NCBI GenBank assembly: GCA_031254315.1
Contig: JAIRUQ010000015.1
Span: 27,868 to 91,867, forward strand
DNA from: Treponema sp.
GTDB taxonomy: Bacteria; Spirochaetota; Spirochaetia; Treponematales; Breznakiellaceae
DNA length: 64,000 nucleotides
Direction of reading: 5' to 3'
Shown: positions 45,890 through 54,571 of the stretch, one piece after another
How positions within the stretch are numbered: position 1 is the first letter of the stretch
How the letters are laid out: every line of letters begins with the position of its first letter
Notes under the pieces: generated by a model
What the model was told of the DNA's origin: nothing
Seen by the model: the letters and a program-made list of their open reading frames with translations, nothing else
The model's database searches: none
Program-made: the position numbers and the translations under genes

Positions 45890-46782
45890 GTCAGCCTGTT
45901 CCTGCTATAGATTTATTATTTGAATCTGTCAAAAAAAAAGGTCATGTCTGCGTTGGGCTTGATACTTCGGCGGAATATGTCCCGCCTATGGAAAGGCGCA
46001 AAGCCCAAAACGATTCTGAGGCGGTGCTTTCCTTTAATAAAGCGTTAATTGATGTAACCTTTGATGCCGCCGCTTGTTTTAAGGTACAGATCGCGTATTA
46101 CGAAGAGATGGGCAAAGCGGGGCTTTGCGCCTACAGCGAAACGTTAAAATATATCCGTTCAAAGGGCGGCATTGTAATCACCGACATAAAGCGCGGAGAT
46201 ATTGCCGACACCGCGCTCCGCTACGCGAAAGCCCACTTTCAAGGCGATTTTGAGGCGGATTTTGTTACTTTAAGCCCATATATGGGCATGGACTCAATAG
46301 AGCCGTGGCACAAAACAGCGCGAAATCTTGGCAAGGGCGCGTTTGTTCTTATGCGTACAAGCAATCCCGGAATGAGGGATTTTGAGTATTTGGAAATCGC
46401 TAATAGCGGGGGAAAACGTCTTTATCACGCTATTGGCGATAAAATGTCAGCGTTGGCGGATGAGGCAAAAGGCAGCCATGGCTACGGGCTTTTTGGGGTC
46501 GTGGTTGGCTGTACAGAGAGGGATGAAGCGGAGGAAATCAGGAAAAACTATCCAAACCTGTTTTTCCTCATCCCCGGTTACGGAGCGCAGGGAGGCGGCG
46601 CGAAGGACGCGGCTTTGCTGTTAAAAAACGGAAACGGCGGCGTAGTAAACGCTTCACGCTCGATAATAACGGCATGGCAGAAAGCTGACAAAGATATTGA
46701 AAAGGTTGATAATAATTTTGCCGCGCAGGAGGCAGGAAAAGCGGCAGTTAAGATGAGAGACGAGATATTGGCAGAAGTATAA
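45886..46782 (+). CDS. pyrF: Orotidine 5'-phosphate decarboxylase (long, type 2 form)
   Basis: Decarboxylates OMP to UMP, the last step of the pathway. 298 residues, which fits the longer type 2 OMP decarboxylases. Catalytic residues are visible in DIKRGDIADTA. The phosphate-binding end of the barrel is FFLIPGYGAQGG, and the N-terminal VCVGLDTS strand is typical. The ATG overlaps the pyrI stop. The next gene, pyrK, begins 24 bp downstream. Confidence 0.95.
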   Translation: MSQPVPAIDLLFESVKKKGHVCVGLDTSAEYVPPMERRKAQNDSEAVLSFNKALIDVTFDAAACFKVQIAYYEEMGKAGLCAYSETLKYIRSKGGIVITDIKRGDIADTALRYAKAHFQGDFEADFVTLSPYMGMDSIEPWHKTARNLGKGAFVLMRTSNPGMRDFEYLEIANSGGKRLYHAIGDKMSALADEAKGSHGYGLFGVVVGCTERDEAEEIRKNYPNLFFLIPGYGAQGGGAKDAALLLKNGNGGVVNASRSIITAWQKADKDIEKVDNNFAAQEAGKAAVKMRDEILAEV

Positions 46783-46806
46783 AAAGTAGTTTTATGGAGT
46801 AGTATT

Positions 46807-47577
46807 GTGGTTAAAAGCATTGTTTGTGAACTTAAACAAAACTCCCCTGTAACAGAAGAATATTTTATTCTTGAATTTATTTGGGATCACGCCCCCCCGA
46901 AAGCGGGGCAATTTTTTATGGTAAAACCCTTGCGGAGCGTTGTTTTTTTACCGCGACCATTTGGTATTTTTGAATACAACGCGGAGCAAAAAACCGTAAA
47001 GTTCCTTATCGCGAAAAAGGGCAAGGGGACAGAGGAACTTTTTCGGCTTCAAACCGGAGAAAAAGTACAGCTAACAGGACCTCTTGGCAACTGTTTCGCG
47101 GATTTTTTGCCGGAGACGGGCAAGGCGGCTCTTGTCGGGGGAAGCGCTGGAGTCGCTCCTTTAGCGGCTCTTGTCGCCGAAAAACCCGATTATCAATTTT
47201 ACTTTTATGCCGGTTTTAAAAAAGGCTTCCGCGAAAAAGAACAGGAAAACGCGATTCTTGGCTCTGCCTTAAAAGCAAAAAAAGTTGTTGTAACCGCCGA
47301 AGACGGCGGGAACGCAATTAACGGTTTTATTACGGATTATATTTTTGAGCCTGAAAGTTATGATGTAATTTTTGGATGCGGTCCATTGGGCATGATGAAC
47401 GCGTTAAAGAAAAAGTGCGCGGCGAAAAACGTGCCGTGCTTTTTGTCAATGGAAAGCAGATTTGCCTGCGGAGTCGGAGCCTGTAACGGCTGTACCCTTC
47501 ACCTTGCGAGCGGCATGAAGCGGTGCTGTAAAGACGGTCCTGTTTTTCCCGCCGGGGAGATAAACTTTAATGAGTGA
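46807..47577 (+). CDS. pyrK: Dihydroorotate dehydrogenase B, electron-transfer subunit
   Basis: Carries electrons from PyrD to NAD+ through FAD and a 2Fe-2S cluster. 256 residues, GTG start with a GGAG site. FAD-binding RPFGIFEY, the GTEELFRLQTGEKVQLTGPLGNCF region, nucleotide-binding FGCGPLGMM and the cluster cysteines in CGVGACNGCTLHL plus a later Cys (MKRCCKDGPVF) match the family. It overlaps pyrD by 8 bp, as expected for two subunits of one heterotetramer. Confidence 0.94.
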   Translation: MVKSIVCELKQNSPVTEEYFILEFIWDHAPPKAGQFFMVKPLRSVVFLPRPFGIFEYNAEQKTVKFLIAKKGKGTEELFRLQTGEKVQLTGPLGNCFADFLPETGKAALVGGSAGVAPLAALVAEKPDYQFYFYAGFKKGFREKEQENAILGSALKAKKVVVTAEDGGNAINGFITDYIFEPESYDVIFGCGPLGMMNALKKKCAAKNVPCFLSMESRFACGVGACNGCTLHLASGMKRCCKDGPVFPAGEINFNE

Positions 47578-48529
47578 TACTATGAGCGAAACAGTTACAG
47601 AAAACACTATTGATATGTCTGTTAATTTGGCGGGAGTTAAATTAAGAAATCCGGTTATTGCCGCGTCGGGAACATTCGGTAACGGAAGCGAATACAGCGA
47701 AATTATTGATGTTTCACTTCTTGGCGGAATTTGCACAAAGGGACTGACAATGACACCGCGCGAGGGAAACACAGGGGTACGCGTCTGGGAAACTCCAAGC
47801 GGATTAATAAATTCAGTCGGTCTTGAAAATGTAGGCATTTCTTCATTCATCGAAAATAAACTGCCATTCTTGCGTCAGCTTGGACCCGCCGTAATCGCCA
47901 ATCTTTCGGGAGGCTCATCCGATGAATATGTCGAGGGAGCTGTCCTTCTAAACGAATCGTCTGTGGACATGATAGAGTTAAACATTTCATGCCCAAATGT
48001 TAAAGTCGGCGGATTGTCATTCGGCATGGATCCGGGAACTGCCGCCGCCCTTGTCTCCGCAGTACGCCGCGTTTGTACAAACAAGCCGCTGATAGTTAAA
48101 CTTTCACCTAACGCGCCTAATATAGCGTCTATCGCTCTTTCCTGCGTAAGAGCCGGAGCGGACGCTTTCTCCCTTGTAAACTCATTTAAGGCGATGGCGA
48201 TAGATGTTGCCGGCAAAAAACCTGTTTTTGAAAATATCACCGCAGGGCTTTGCGGTCCGGCAATCCGCCCAATCGCCCTTCGCCTTGTCTGGGAGTTATT
48301 CGACACTCTAAAAGACTCAAAATTAAACGTTCCAATCGTAGGAATCGGAGGTATCGCCTGTACAAATGACGCTCTTGAATTCCTTATGGCAGGCTCCTGC
48401 GCCATTCAGGTAGGCAGTGCGACTTTTTCTAATCCGCACACAATGATAGAAATCATTGACGGGTTACACAAATACATGTCAGATAACAAATTATCAGCTA
48501 TAAGCGAAATTTCTATAAGGGAGAAATAA
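47570..48529 (+). CDS. pyrD: Dihydroorotate dehydrogenase B, catalytic subunit (class 1B)
   Basis: Oxidises dihydroorotate to orotate with FMN. 319 residues. Class 1 catalytic cysteine in NISCPNVK, FMN-binding IVKLSPN and VGIGGIACTNDALEFLMAG, and the early IAASGTFGNG motif are clear. The NAD-linked 1B type is indicated by the adjacent pyrK. There are two possible starts, ATG 47570 and ATG 47582; both overlap or abut pyrK. The stop overlaps the pyrE start (TAATG). Confidence 0.95.
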   Translation: MSDTMSETVTENTIDMSVNLAGVKLRNPVIAASGTFGNGSEYSEIIDVSLLGGICTKGLTMTPREGNTGVRVWETPSGLINSVGLENVGISSFIENKLPFLRQLGPAVIANLSGGSSDEYVEGAVLLNESSVDMIELNISCPNVKVGGLSFGMDPGTAAALVSAVRRVCTNKPLIVKLSPNAPNIASIALSCVRAGADAFSLVNSFKAMAIDVAGKKPVFENITAGLCGPAIRPIALRLVWELFDTLKDSKLNVPIVGIGGIACTNDALEFLMAGSCAIQVGSATFSNPHTMIEIIDGLHKYMSDNKLSAISEISIREK

Positions 48530-49122
48530 TGGACAAAGTAATTGAATTACTGAGGGAATCAGAGGCTCTGCTGGAAGGGCACTTTCTTTTAAGCTCAGGA
48601 CGCCACTCGGATAAATATTTTCAATGCGCAAAACTTTTACAGTACCCTGACAAGGCGCGGGCGGCTTTAGAACAGGCGGTTGAAAAAATACGCGAGGACA
48701 TGAAAAGCGGAAAAATTAAAGTTGATATTGTAGTGGGTCCCGCGATTGGCGGAATAATCGCGGCGTGGGAGGTCGCAAGACAACTTGGACTTCCGGCGAT
48801 TTTTACAGAGAGAGACGATAACGGAGCGATGAGCATACGACGCGGCTTTGAGATTCAAAACGGACAAAATGTTTTAATAGTCGAAGATGTTGTAACTACG
48901 GGAAAATCATCTTTGGAGTGCGCTACCGCTCTTGAGGGAGCCGGAGCTGTAATATCAGCCCTTGCCTGCATTGTTGACAGGCGGGCACAAGGAGCGCAGG
49001 ACATTCCGTGGGCGTTCTATCCGGCGGTTAAAATAACTGCGGGAAACTGGGACGCTTCAGAGTGCGAGTTGTGCAAGCAGGGAATTCCTGCGGTAAAACC
49101 CGGTTCAAGAAAAATAACGTGA
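48529..49122 (+). CDS. pyrE: Orotate phosphoribosyltransferase
   Basis: Couples orotate to PRPP giving OMP. 197 residues. The PRPP-binding loop is VLIVEDVVTTGKSS, and the substrate region FLLSSGRHSDKYFQCA and IVVGPAIGGIIAAWEVA are typical. The C-terminal Cys-containing tail (SECELCKQGIPAVKPGS) matches the longer OPRT subgroup. The start codon is within the TAATG overlap with pyrD, and the stop overlaps the GTG start of the next gene by 4 bp. It is the last pathway gene of the operon. Confidence 0.95.
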   Translation: MDKVIELLRESEALLEGHFLLSSGRHSDKYFQCAKLLQYPDKARAALEQAVEKIREDMKSGKIKVDIVVGPAIGGIIAAWEVARQLGLPAIFTERDDNGAMSIRRGFEIQNGQNVLIVEDVVTTGKSSLECATALEGAGAVISALACIVDRRAQGAQDIPWAFYPAVKITAGNWDASECELCKQGIPAVKPGSRKIT

Positions 49123-49841
49123 GTAAGTCATCACTTTATACAGTTGTCTTTCAAAACGATCAGATAATCGCTGTGAACAAGTCATCAGGCGTTTCAGTCG
49201 GCGGAGACAGATGGGATGAATCGAAAGAAAGACTGGACAGGCTTCTTGAAAGGGATTTTAACTTACCAAAGATTTATACGGTGCACAGGATAGACAAGGA
49301 AACATCGGGGCTTGTCGTATTCGCGAAAAACGCCCAGACACACAAAAATTTATCGGTTGCTTTTGAACAGCGAAAAGTTTCCAAGCGTTACACGGCGATT
49401 GTTCACGGAAGACCTTCATGGAAAGAGACATCTTGCGATCTCGCGCTTGTTCCAAACGGCAATAAAAAACATCAGACAATTATCGACAAATTCCGGGGCA
49501 AAGAATCTTTAACACATTTTGTTTTAATTTTAAGCGCTGGAAATTACAGTGTGCTTGAAGCTCTGCCGCAAACGGGAAGGATTCATCAGATTAGGGTACA
49601 CGCCGCGGCATTAGGACACCCTGTAGTCTGCGACGAATTATACGGAAAAATGTCACCTATTAAACTTTCTTCTTTTAAGAGGGCATGGCGCGGCGATCCA
49701 AAAGAAGAGCGTCCGCTGTTGGCAAGGCTTGGACTTCACGCGCAAGAATTGATTTTACCCGATGGACAGATTATTACGGCTCCCCTCCCCAAAGACATGT
49801 CAAGTTTAATTAATCAGATGAAGAAGCAGAATACTAATTAG
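49119..49841 (+). CDS. RluA-family RNA pseudouridine synthase
   Basis: Isomerises uridine to pseudouridine in rRNA or tRNA. I start it at GTG 49119, overlapping the pyrE stop (GTGA), giving 240 residues; the ORF-track start at 49062 would run 61 bp into pyrE and lacks support. The catalytic Asp lies in HRIDKETSGLVVFAK. The later motifs KRYTAIVHG, LEALPQTGRIHQIRVHAAALGHPVVCDELYG and RLGLHAQEL are characteristic. There is no S4 domain at the N-terminus, which fits RluA-like rather than RluD-like members. It is probably co-transcribed with the pyr genes, though its function is unrelated. The exact target base is not predictable. Confidence 0.93.
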   Translation: MSKSSLYTVVFQNDQIIAVNKSSGVSVGGDRWDESKERLDRLLERDFNLPKIYTVHRIDKETSGLVVFAKNAQTHKNLSVAFEQRKVSKRYTAIVHGRPSWKETSCDLALVPNGNKKHQTIIDKFRGKESLTHFVLILSAGNYSVLEALPQTGRIHQIRVHAAALGHPVVCDELYGKMSPIKLSSFKRAWRGDPKEERPLLARLGLHAQELILPDGQIITAPLPKDMSSLINQMKKQNTN

Positions 49842-49849
49842 CAACAAGA

Positions 49850-49943
49850 GATCAACGAATTACGCGAATTAAACGAATGAACACGAATATTTTTTGGGAG
49901 TTGATATTCGTGTAATTCGTCTTATTAGTTTAATTTGTTGATC
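49850..49943. repeat. Imperfect palindrome of ACGAAT-type repeats
   Basis: GATCAACGAATTACGCGAAT on the left is mirrored by a right arm ending in TAATTTGTTGATC at 49943. The core is ACACGAATAT/ATATTCGTGT with a 13-nt loop. It is distinct from the CACGGAG family but lies next to a half-copy of that family (49969-49993). It probably forms the 3'-end hairpin of the pyr operon transcript. Confidence 0.75.
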
Positions 49944-49968
49944 CTCTTCTCTTTCCTTCTTTCTTCCC

Positions 49969-49993
49969 TTTGTGCCTTAGTGTCTTTGTGTGA
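49969..49993. repeat. Half-copy of the CACAAAG repeat
   Basis: CTTTGTGCCTTAGTGTCTTTGTGTG-like right arm without a left arm, located directly after the ACGAAT palindrome and before the csrA stop. Confidence 0.65.
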
Positions 49994-50010
49994 GGTCTTT
50001 TGAGAATAAT

Positions 50011-50235
50011 CTAATCTTTTTTACTAAAATCAACCTTGGGAATAACAACGGCGGATTTGGACGCGGCTCTGTTTTCAGCTTTGATCGCGTCGTAAACTTC
50101 CTGACGGAAAACTTTTACTTTTTTGGGCGCGTCAATTCCGATGCGAACCTGATCGCCTCTGATTTCTATAATAGAAATTGTTATATCGTCGCCAATTACA
50201 ACTTTTTCATCTACTTTTCTTGACAGTATAAGCAT
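50011..50235 (-). CDS. csrA: Carbon storage regulator CsrA
   Basis: RNA-binding dimer that represses or stabilises mRNAs carrying GGA motifs. 74 residues. The conserved N-terminus [18 protein letters not shown], the [19 protein letters not shown] core and the RNA-contact residues of strands 1 and 5 are present. The AAAGGA ribosome site lies across the fliW stop codon, so translation is coupled to fliW. In Bacillus and other bacteria CsrA represses flagellin translation and is sequestered by FliW; the gene order here supports the same circuit. Confidence 0.97.
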   Translation of the reverse strand: MLILSRKVDEKVVIGDDITISIIEIRGDQVRIGIDAPKKVKVFRQEVYDAIKAENRAASKSAVVIPKVDFSKKD

Positions 50236-50239
50236 TATA

Positions 50240-50677
50240 TTATCCTTTAGCGTTCATTTCGGCTATAACGTCATGCTTTGTTTTCCATTTCGCGTCCGCA
50301 AGAATCGCCTGCATTGCTGTCATATTTTCCGTATTTATTACTATGGGTCCCTGAAGGTTAGCTGTTATGGGACCGCCATCCTGAGGAATCGTAATAATCA
50401 CAAGAATCATCGCATTCTCAGGAGATTTTAATCCAATTTCTGAAAGCTCTTCGTTGGTAATATTAAGCTCATAATCTTTTCTGAAGATAAAAGGGTTAAG
50501 CAAAATAAAGGCGATTTCTTTTTCATTAATCGACTGGAGCCAGATAAAAGGCTGAGCTTCCGCGTCAATTAATACATATTCCTTGTAATCTTCAAAACCA
50601 AAAAGCCCCTGGGGTATTGTTACCTTCTGTTTCTCTTCAACATCAATCTGACCAAAGGCTTTTGTGTCTACTTTCAT
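50240..50677 (-). CDS. fliW: Flagellar assembly factor FliW
   Basis: 145 residues from ATG 50677, which has a GAGGAG site; the ORF-track start at 50734 would translate through a hairpin element and is rejected. FliW binds CsrA and flagellin and so couples flagellin translation to filament assembly. Family motifs include [38 protein letters not shown] and [15 protein letters not shown]. It is followed after 4 bp by csrA. Its 5' untranslated region after flgL holds copy 2 of the three-stem element. Confidence 0.95.
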   Translation of the reverse strand: MKVDTKAFGQIDVEEKQKVTIPQGLFGFEDYKEYVLIDAEAQPFIWLQSINEKEIAFILLNPFIFRKDYELNITNEELSEIGLKSPENAMILVIITIPQDGGPITANLQGPIVINTENMTAMQAILADAKWKTKHDVIAEMNAKG

Positions 50678-50691
50678 AAAAAAACTCCTCT

Positions 50692-50808
50692 GACTTGCGA
50701 GAGAACCCGGTTGGTTCTCTCGCAAGTCCTGCATTTTCTCGGGCTAAAGCCCTACAAAAATGCGATTTTCTAATGAAGTTATTTAGAAACTGAAGTTTCT
50801 AAATAACT
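50692..50808. ncRNA. Three-stem structured element, copy 2 (between flgL and fliW)
   Basis: Same plan as 17906-18020: stem 1 GACTTGCGAGAGAACC with an unchanged CGGTT loop, stem 2 closed by GCATTTT/AAAATGC with GGGCT/AGCCC, and stem 3 around TTTAGAAACT/AGTTTCTAAA. Stem positions that differ from copy 1 are compensated. It begins 8 bp past the flgL stop and ends 7 bp before the fliW ribosome site, so it would be part of the flagellar mRNA. Confidence 0.65.
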
Positions 50809-50815
50809 CTTGTTG

Positions 50816-52069
50816 CTAACGCAGGAAGTCCAACAAAGACATCGGAAGAATCTTCGCGGCGGCTTGTAAAGCCGCCTGTTGCGCGACCTGCGACATTTTC
50901 ATTTCTGTAATCGTCTGCGCCAAATCAATCCCTGTTTCCCTTCCAAGCATGTCTGTAACATTTGGAATCTGCTGGGTGATTCTCATCCACGCGAACTCGG
51001 CTCTTTCTTTGCGGCTACTAACGTCAGCCATTCTATATGCTACATTATTGACCACCAGCTCCATTCCTGCAATACCCTGACTGCCTATAAACTCATGATC
51101 CCCTCTTAACATACCGTCCCTAAGCCGTATTACCATATCGAATATTGAACCGCCGTAAACCCTCGCGTCCGCGCTCCAGTTGGGCGCGTTATTTTCCATA
51201 TTTCCCGCGATTATTCCTAAATCGCGTAACACAGTAGCACCACCTACACGGTCTTCGGCGCGGATAAGGTGGGCGTTTGTTCCTTCAAGAACAAGCCCTC
51301 TTGAAGTGGGGTCTATGTATGCTTTCACCGGAGCGGGAGAATCATTTATCTTTGCGACAATCGCGGGTAAAGTATCGCCTACACTTACATTTATTTCAAC
51401 ACCGTCAATAAAGAACGCGCCGGGTTCCTGTACTCTGTAATCCGTCGCGTCTGTCGTAGAATATATTTGCATTCTTTCTGCCCAAAACGCTTCGCCTCCG
51501 CCAAGGTCAAGATCAAGAAACATATTGTCGCCAATTTCGACCTTTCTTGAGGGTCCGGCTCCACGGTATTCTACGGCAGTGATCATTGTCTCTCCGCCGC
51601 CTTGTACAGTCCCCTCTACTATCCTGAACGGCTGTGTAAAAACCTTATCGCCTGCAAAAACCTGTCTTGTATCGGGACCAAGCGCGTTGGAAACTGAAAC
51701 CATTTCTTTTAAAAGCTCATTTACTTCAAGCGCCATTATTCTTAAGTCATCCGGTGTGTTTGTACCGTTCGCCGCATTAACCGCAAGCTCTCTGATTCTA
51801 TGGGTAATCGGCATTATTTCGTTTGCTAAATAATCATGGGTGTTATCAAAATGCTTCATAGCAACTTGAGTATTCGTTTCAAAGCGGTTAAGCCTTGTGA
51901 TAAACGAGTCGTACCTCGCGGCATGAGCCGCTCCAATCGGATCGTCCCTTAAACGTTGTATTCTGCTTCCCGTTCCGATTTTTTTCTGAATATTGCTCAT
52001 GTTATCTTCATGCCTTCGTAAATGAAACTGCATATCCGTTACCGGCATGTTAGTTGCTATTCTTTTCAT
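50816..52069 (-). CDS. flgL: Flagellar hook-associated protein 3 (hook-filament junction)
   Basis: 417 residues, FlgL/HAP3. In spirochaetes it joins the hook to the periplasmic flagellar filament. The N-terminal flagellin-like helix (MKRIATNMPVTDMQFHLRRHEDNMSNIQKKIGTG, RDDPIGAAHAARY) and C-terminal helix (MLGRETGIDLAQTITEMKMSQVAQQAALQAAAKI) form the D0/D1 coiled coil. The middle (about 150-330) is the variable domain. A GGAGG site precedes ATG 52069. flgK lies 24 bp upstream in the same operon. Confidence 0.94.
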   Translation of the reverse strand: MKRIATNMPVTDMQFHLRRHEDNMSNIQKKIGTGSRIQRLRDDPIGAAHAARYDSFITRLNRFETNTQVAMKHFDNTHDYLANEIMPITHRIRELAVNAANGTNTPDDLRIMALEVNELLKEMVSVSNALGPDTRQVFAGDKVFTQPFRIVEGTVQGGGETMITAVEYRGAGPSRKVEIGDNMFLDLDLGGGEAFWAERMQIYSTTDATDYRVQEPGAFFIDGVEINVSVGDTLPAIVAKINDSPAPVKAYIDPTSRGLVLEGTNAHLIRAEDRVGGATVLRDLGIIAGNMENNAPNWSADARVYGGSIFDMVIRLRDGMLRGDHEFIGSQGIAGMELVVNNVAYRMADVSSRKERAEFAWMRITQQIPNVTDMLGRETGIDLAQTITEMKMSQVAQQAALQAAAKILPMSLLDFLR

Positions 52070-52093
52070 CTTATTCCTCCATGTTATCCTTGC

Positions 52094-53983
52094 TTACACA
52101 CCCATTCGGTTGATTAATGTGTCAAGCATTGAATTGACAGTCGCAATATACCTCGCGACAGCTTCGTATCCTTTCTGAAATCGTATAATATCAGTAAATT
52201 CATCATTTATGTTTACGCCGGATATCGACTCTCTTTTTTCTTTTAAACCTTTCATTATCTGGTTTTCTGTTGCCAGCGATGTTTCCGCCTGTTTACCAAG
52301 AGCCCCTATGTATCCTATGGAGTAGGCAAAATAATCATCAATTGTCATGTGACGCCCTACCATGACTGAATTATTCCTGAGTGAAGCGATTGCCTGAGCC
52401 GCGTCTCCGTTTCCGGGATTGGCAGGTCTTCCGTTTACACCGAAGCCTGCCGCGACAGCGGACGGATCATTTTGAATAACAGGATTTACTTCTACCCAGC
52501 CTGAAGGGTGCGCTATAGGAGCTACAGCGTAATCTTCAGCTCCGCCGCGAAGGCTTACTACAGCGTTCGCAGTTCCCCAGTCATAAGCGCCTTCTGCTCC
52601 CGATTCTAAAAGAAGTCCTGAATAGCCAGCTAAAAAATGACCTGAATCTTCAACATGGCGTATAACAAAGTCGGGGTTGACTCTCTGCCCGTCGATTAAG
52701 CCGGCAGGAGTTCCTTTCAGCGAAAGATGACCGTCCCTGTTAAGACGGGCAACAACTTCCGCTCCCGAGTTATTTATGCGTGTAACAATATCGCTGACTG
52801 TGTCTGTTATATAATAAGGAACCTGAATCTCTCTGTCCGCGCCGGAAAGGGTTATTACTCCTTCAAAGCCCGGTTGTGCCTGAGGATCGAGGGTATGTTG
52901 CCCGTTCATGCGGTATATGTAACTGGAATCGAATATACCGTCTCCTGAACGATCGTAATTTCCGTTTACGTTAGTAACAAACGGATATTCAGAGAAGAAG
53001 TTTATTCCGGTAATACCGTTTGCTCCGTAAGCCTCGCTGTGTATTTCATTGACAAGGTCTGTGAAATTCATTGTCATGTTGTCGAGGTTTTGGATTTCCT
53101 GCTGAATTGTTACATCGCGTAATTCCATGAGGGCGCCAAGGCGACCAAGCGAGAAATTCATTTCATGTCCGGTGTCCTTCCAGTAAATATACGCGAAACT
53201 TTCAGCGTCAACATCTTTTCTCATTTCAAACTGACGGCTAATCTGCCCTTGTACCAGAATATGTCCTGAAGTATGAACCATAAATTCATCGGGGTCTGTT
53301 TGGGTAACCGTAACATTAATTAAGCCCGAAAGGTCATCTACAAGCAAATCGCGTCTATCCATAAGATCGTTCGGATTGTCGCCCTGCGCCTTGATGCGCT
53401 GAATGTCTCCGTTAAGAAGCGCGATTTGACTTGAAAGATAATTTACCCTTGCGACCGTTATCTCTATATCATCATTAGCTTGAATCTGTAAAGTTGAAAG
53501 ACCTTGATAATGATTATGAATACTGTCAATTAATGTTTTTCCCCTTTCAATAACGGATACACGGTCTTCGTTTGCCGATGCGTTATAAGAAAGTGATTGC
53601 CATCCGTCCCAGAAATTGTCCATTTTGCTTCTTACGGAATTCATTCCGTGTTCAAGATACAAAACTTCCATATCATCTATATAAGTGTTCCTGACATCCC
53701 AGTAACCTTCACGTGAAGCCTGCGCTACAATTCTTCTGTCTAAAAGCTGATCCCTTATGCGTTCAATCCTTTCAATTATAACACCCTGCCCTATTTGTCC
53801 CGGAGTTTCAGCGCGGTTAAGACCGGGCATATATATAGGCTCCATAGATGTCCTTTCTACTCTCTGCCTTGAATATCCCGGAGTATCAACATTGTCCAAG
53901 TTATGACCGACAGTAGCTATAGCCTGCTGATGGGCATGCATGCCCCTTCTTCCGATTTCCAATCCCATAAATGTTGAAGTCAT
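52094..53983 (-). CDS. flgK: Flagellar hook-associated protein 1
   Basis: 629 residues. FlgK/HAP1 is the first junction protein distal to the hook. The N-terminus carries the flagellar rod/hook signature (GLEIGRRGMHAHQQAIATVGHNLDNVDTPGYSRQRV) and the C-terminus the matching helix (IIRFQKGYEAVARYIATVNSMLDTLINRMG). A large central domain lies between about 200 and 550. The AAAGGAG site supports the start. It lies 11 bp after flgN and 24 bp before flgL. Confidence 0.95.
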   Translation of the reverse strand: MTSTFMGLEIGRRGMHAHQQAIATVGHNLDNVDTPGYSRQRVERTSMEPIYMPGLNRAETPGQIGQGVIIERIERIRDQLLDRRIVAQASREGYWDVRNTYIDDMEVLYLEHGMNSVRSKMDNFWDGWQSLSYNASANEDRVSVIERGKTLIDSIHNHYQGLSTLQIQANDDIEITVARVNYLSSQIALLNGDIQRIKAQGDNPNDLMDRRDLLVDDLSGLINVTVTQTDPDEFMVHTSGHILVQGQISRQFEMRKDVDAESFAYIYWKDTGHEMNFSLGRLGALMELRDVTIQQEIQNLDNMTMNFTDLVNEIHSEAYGANGITGINFFSEYPFVTNVNGNYDRSGDGIFDSSYIYRMNGQHTLDPQAQPGFEGVITLSGADREIQVPYYITDTVSDIVTRINNSGAEVVARLNRDGHLSLKGTPAGLIDGQRVNPDFVIRHVEDSGHFLAGYSGLLLESGAEGAYDWGTANAVVSLRGGAEDYAVAPIAHPSGWVEVNPVIQNDPSAVAAGFGVNGRPANPGNGDAAQAIASLRNNSVMVGRHMTIDDYFAYSIGYIGALGKQAETSLATENQIMKGLKEKRESISGVNINDEFTDIIRFQKGYEAVARYIATVNSMLDTLINRMGV

Positions 53984-53994
53984 AACTATCTCCT

Positions 53995-54504
53995 TTAAAA
54001 GCTTCTGTTAAGAACCATACTTCGCATATCATCTGAAAAATGTGTTCCGGCTTTGGTATACATTTTTCCCGCCCGTTCAGGGAAGGCAAGATCAAAAAAG
54101 TCTTTAAGAACGGCTTTAATTCCCAAAAGATACGACATAAGGTCGTCATTTGCCATTCGCAGTTTTATTGATTCAAGTTTAAGACTGCGATATATCGAAG
54201 TTAAATCATTACGTTGATTTTCCGGCAGAATCGAAACAAGTTCGTAAAAGCGCCCTTTTGCGTCTAAGTTGTCGGTAAAGCTCTGCTGATGAATAAGAGT
54301 TTTAAAAACCGAAAAAAGGTGATCACGCTCAATTTCAAGGTCTTCGAGTTTACTTTCGATTCCGTTCATCGCGCTTAAATTATCTTCAAAAGTAGTCCAC
54401 TGGCGCTCTGTAACCGCAAGCCGTATTTTTTCCTGCACGGCGACAGCGGTTTGAACAAGTTCAAATTCCTGTAAAAGAATATCCCTGCACTTTTCGTAGA
54501 TCAT
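53995..54504 (-). CDS. flgN: FlgN-like flagellar export chaperone
   Basis: 169 residues, all-helical, with the FlgN pattern of paired long helices (LLQEFELVQTAVAVQEKIRLAVTERQWTTFEDNLSAMNGIESKLEDLE). FlgN keeps FlgK and FlgL export-competent. Sequence conservation in this family is low, so the call depends mainly on its position directly upstream of flgK and flgL. The GAGGAG site before ATG 54504 is good. It is the first gene of the local flagellar block; the upstream gap holds a palindromic repeat and no clear promoter. Confidence 0.82.
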   Translation of the reverse strand: MIYEKCRDILLQEFELVQTAVAVQEKIRLAVTERQWTTFEDNLSAMNGIESKLEDLEIERDHLFSVFKTLIHQQSFTDNLDAKGRFYELVSILPENQRNDLTSIYRSLKLESIKLRMANDDLMSYLLGIKAVLKDFFDLAFPERAGKMYTKAGTHFSDDMRSMVLNRSF

Positions 54505-54571
54505 GATTACTCCTCTACATTGTATATCGGAGTAAAAACCCGGCTATTTTAGCAATAATTCGGATAAGACA

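Noticed and set aside
47875-48405. 176-aa antisense ORF over pyrD
   Set aside because: It is a codon-bias shadow of a well-defined gene, without start signals.
49062-49118. Upstream ATG start for the pseudouridine synthase
   Set aside because: It would overlap pyrE by 61 bp; GTG 49119 overlaps the pyrE stop in the usual coupled manner.
50678-50734. N-terminal extension of fliW
   Set aside because: It would translate stem 1 of the structured element; ATG 50677 has a GAGGAG site and the normal FliW start.
50692-50734. CsrA-binding hairpin upstream of fliW
   Set aside because: Stem 1 has loop CGGTT (AACCG on the coding strand) without the GGA needed for CsrA; only the ribosome site itself contains GGA.
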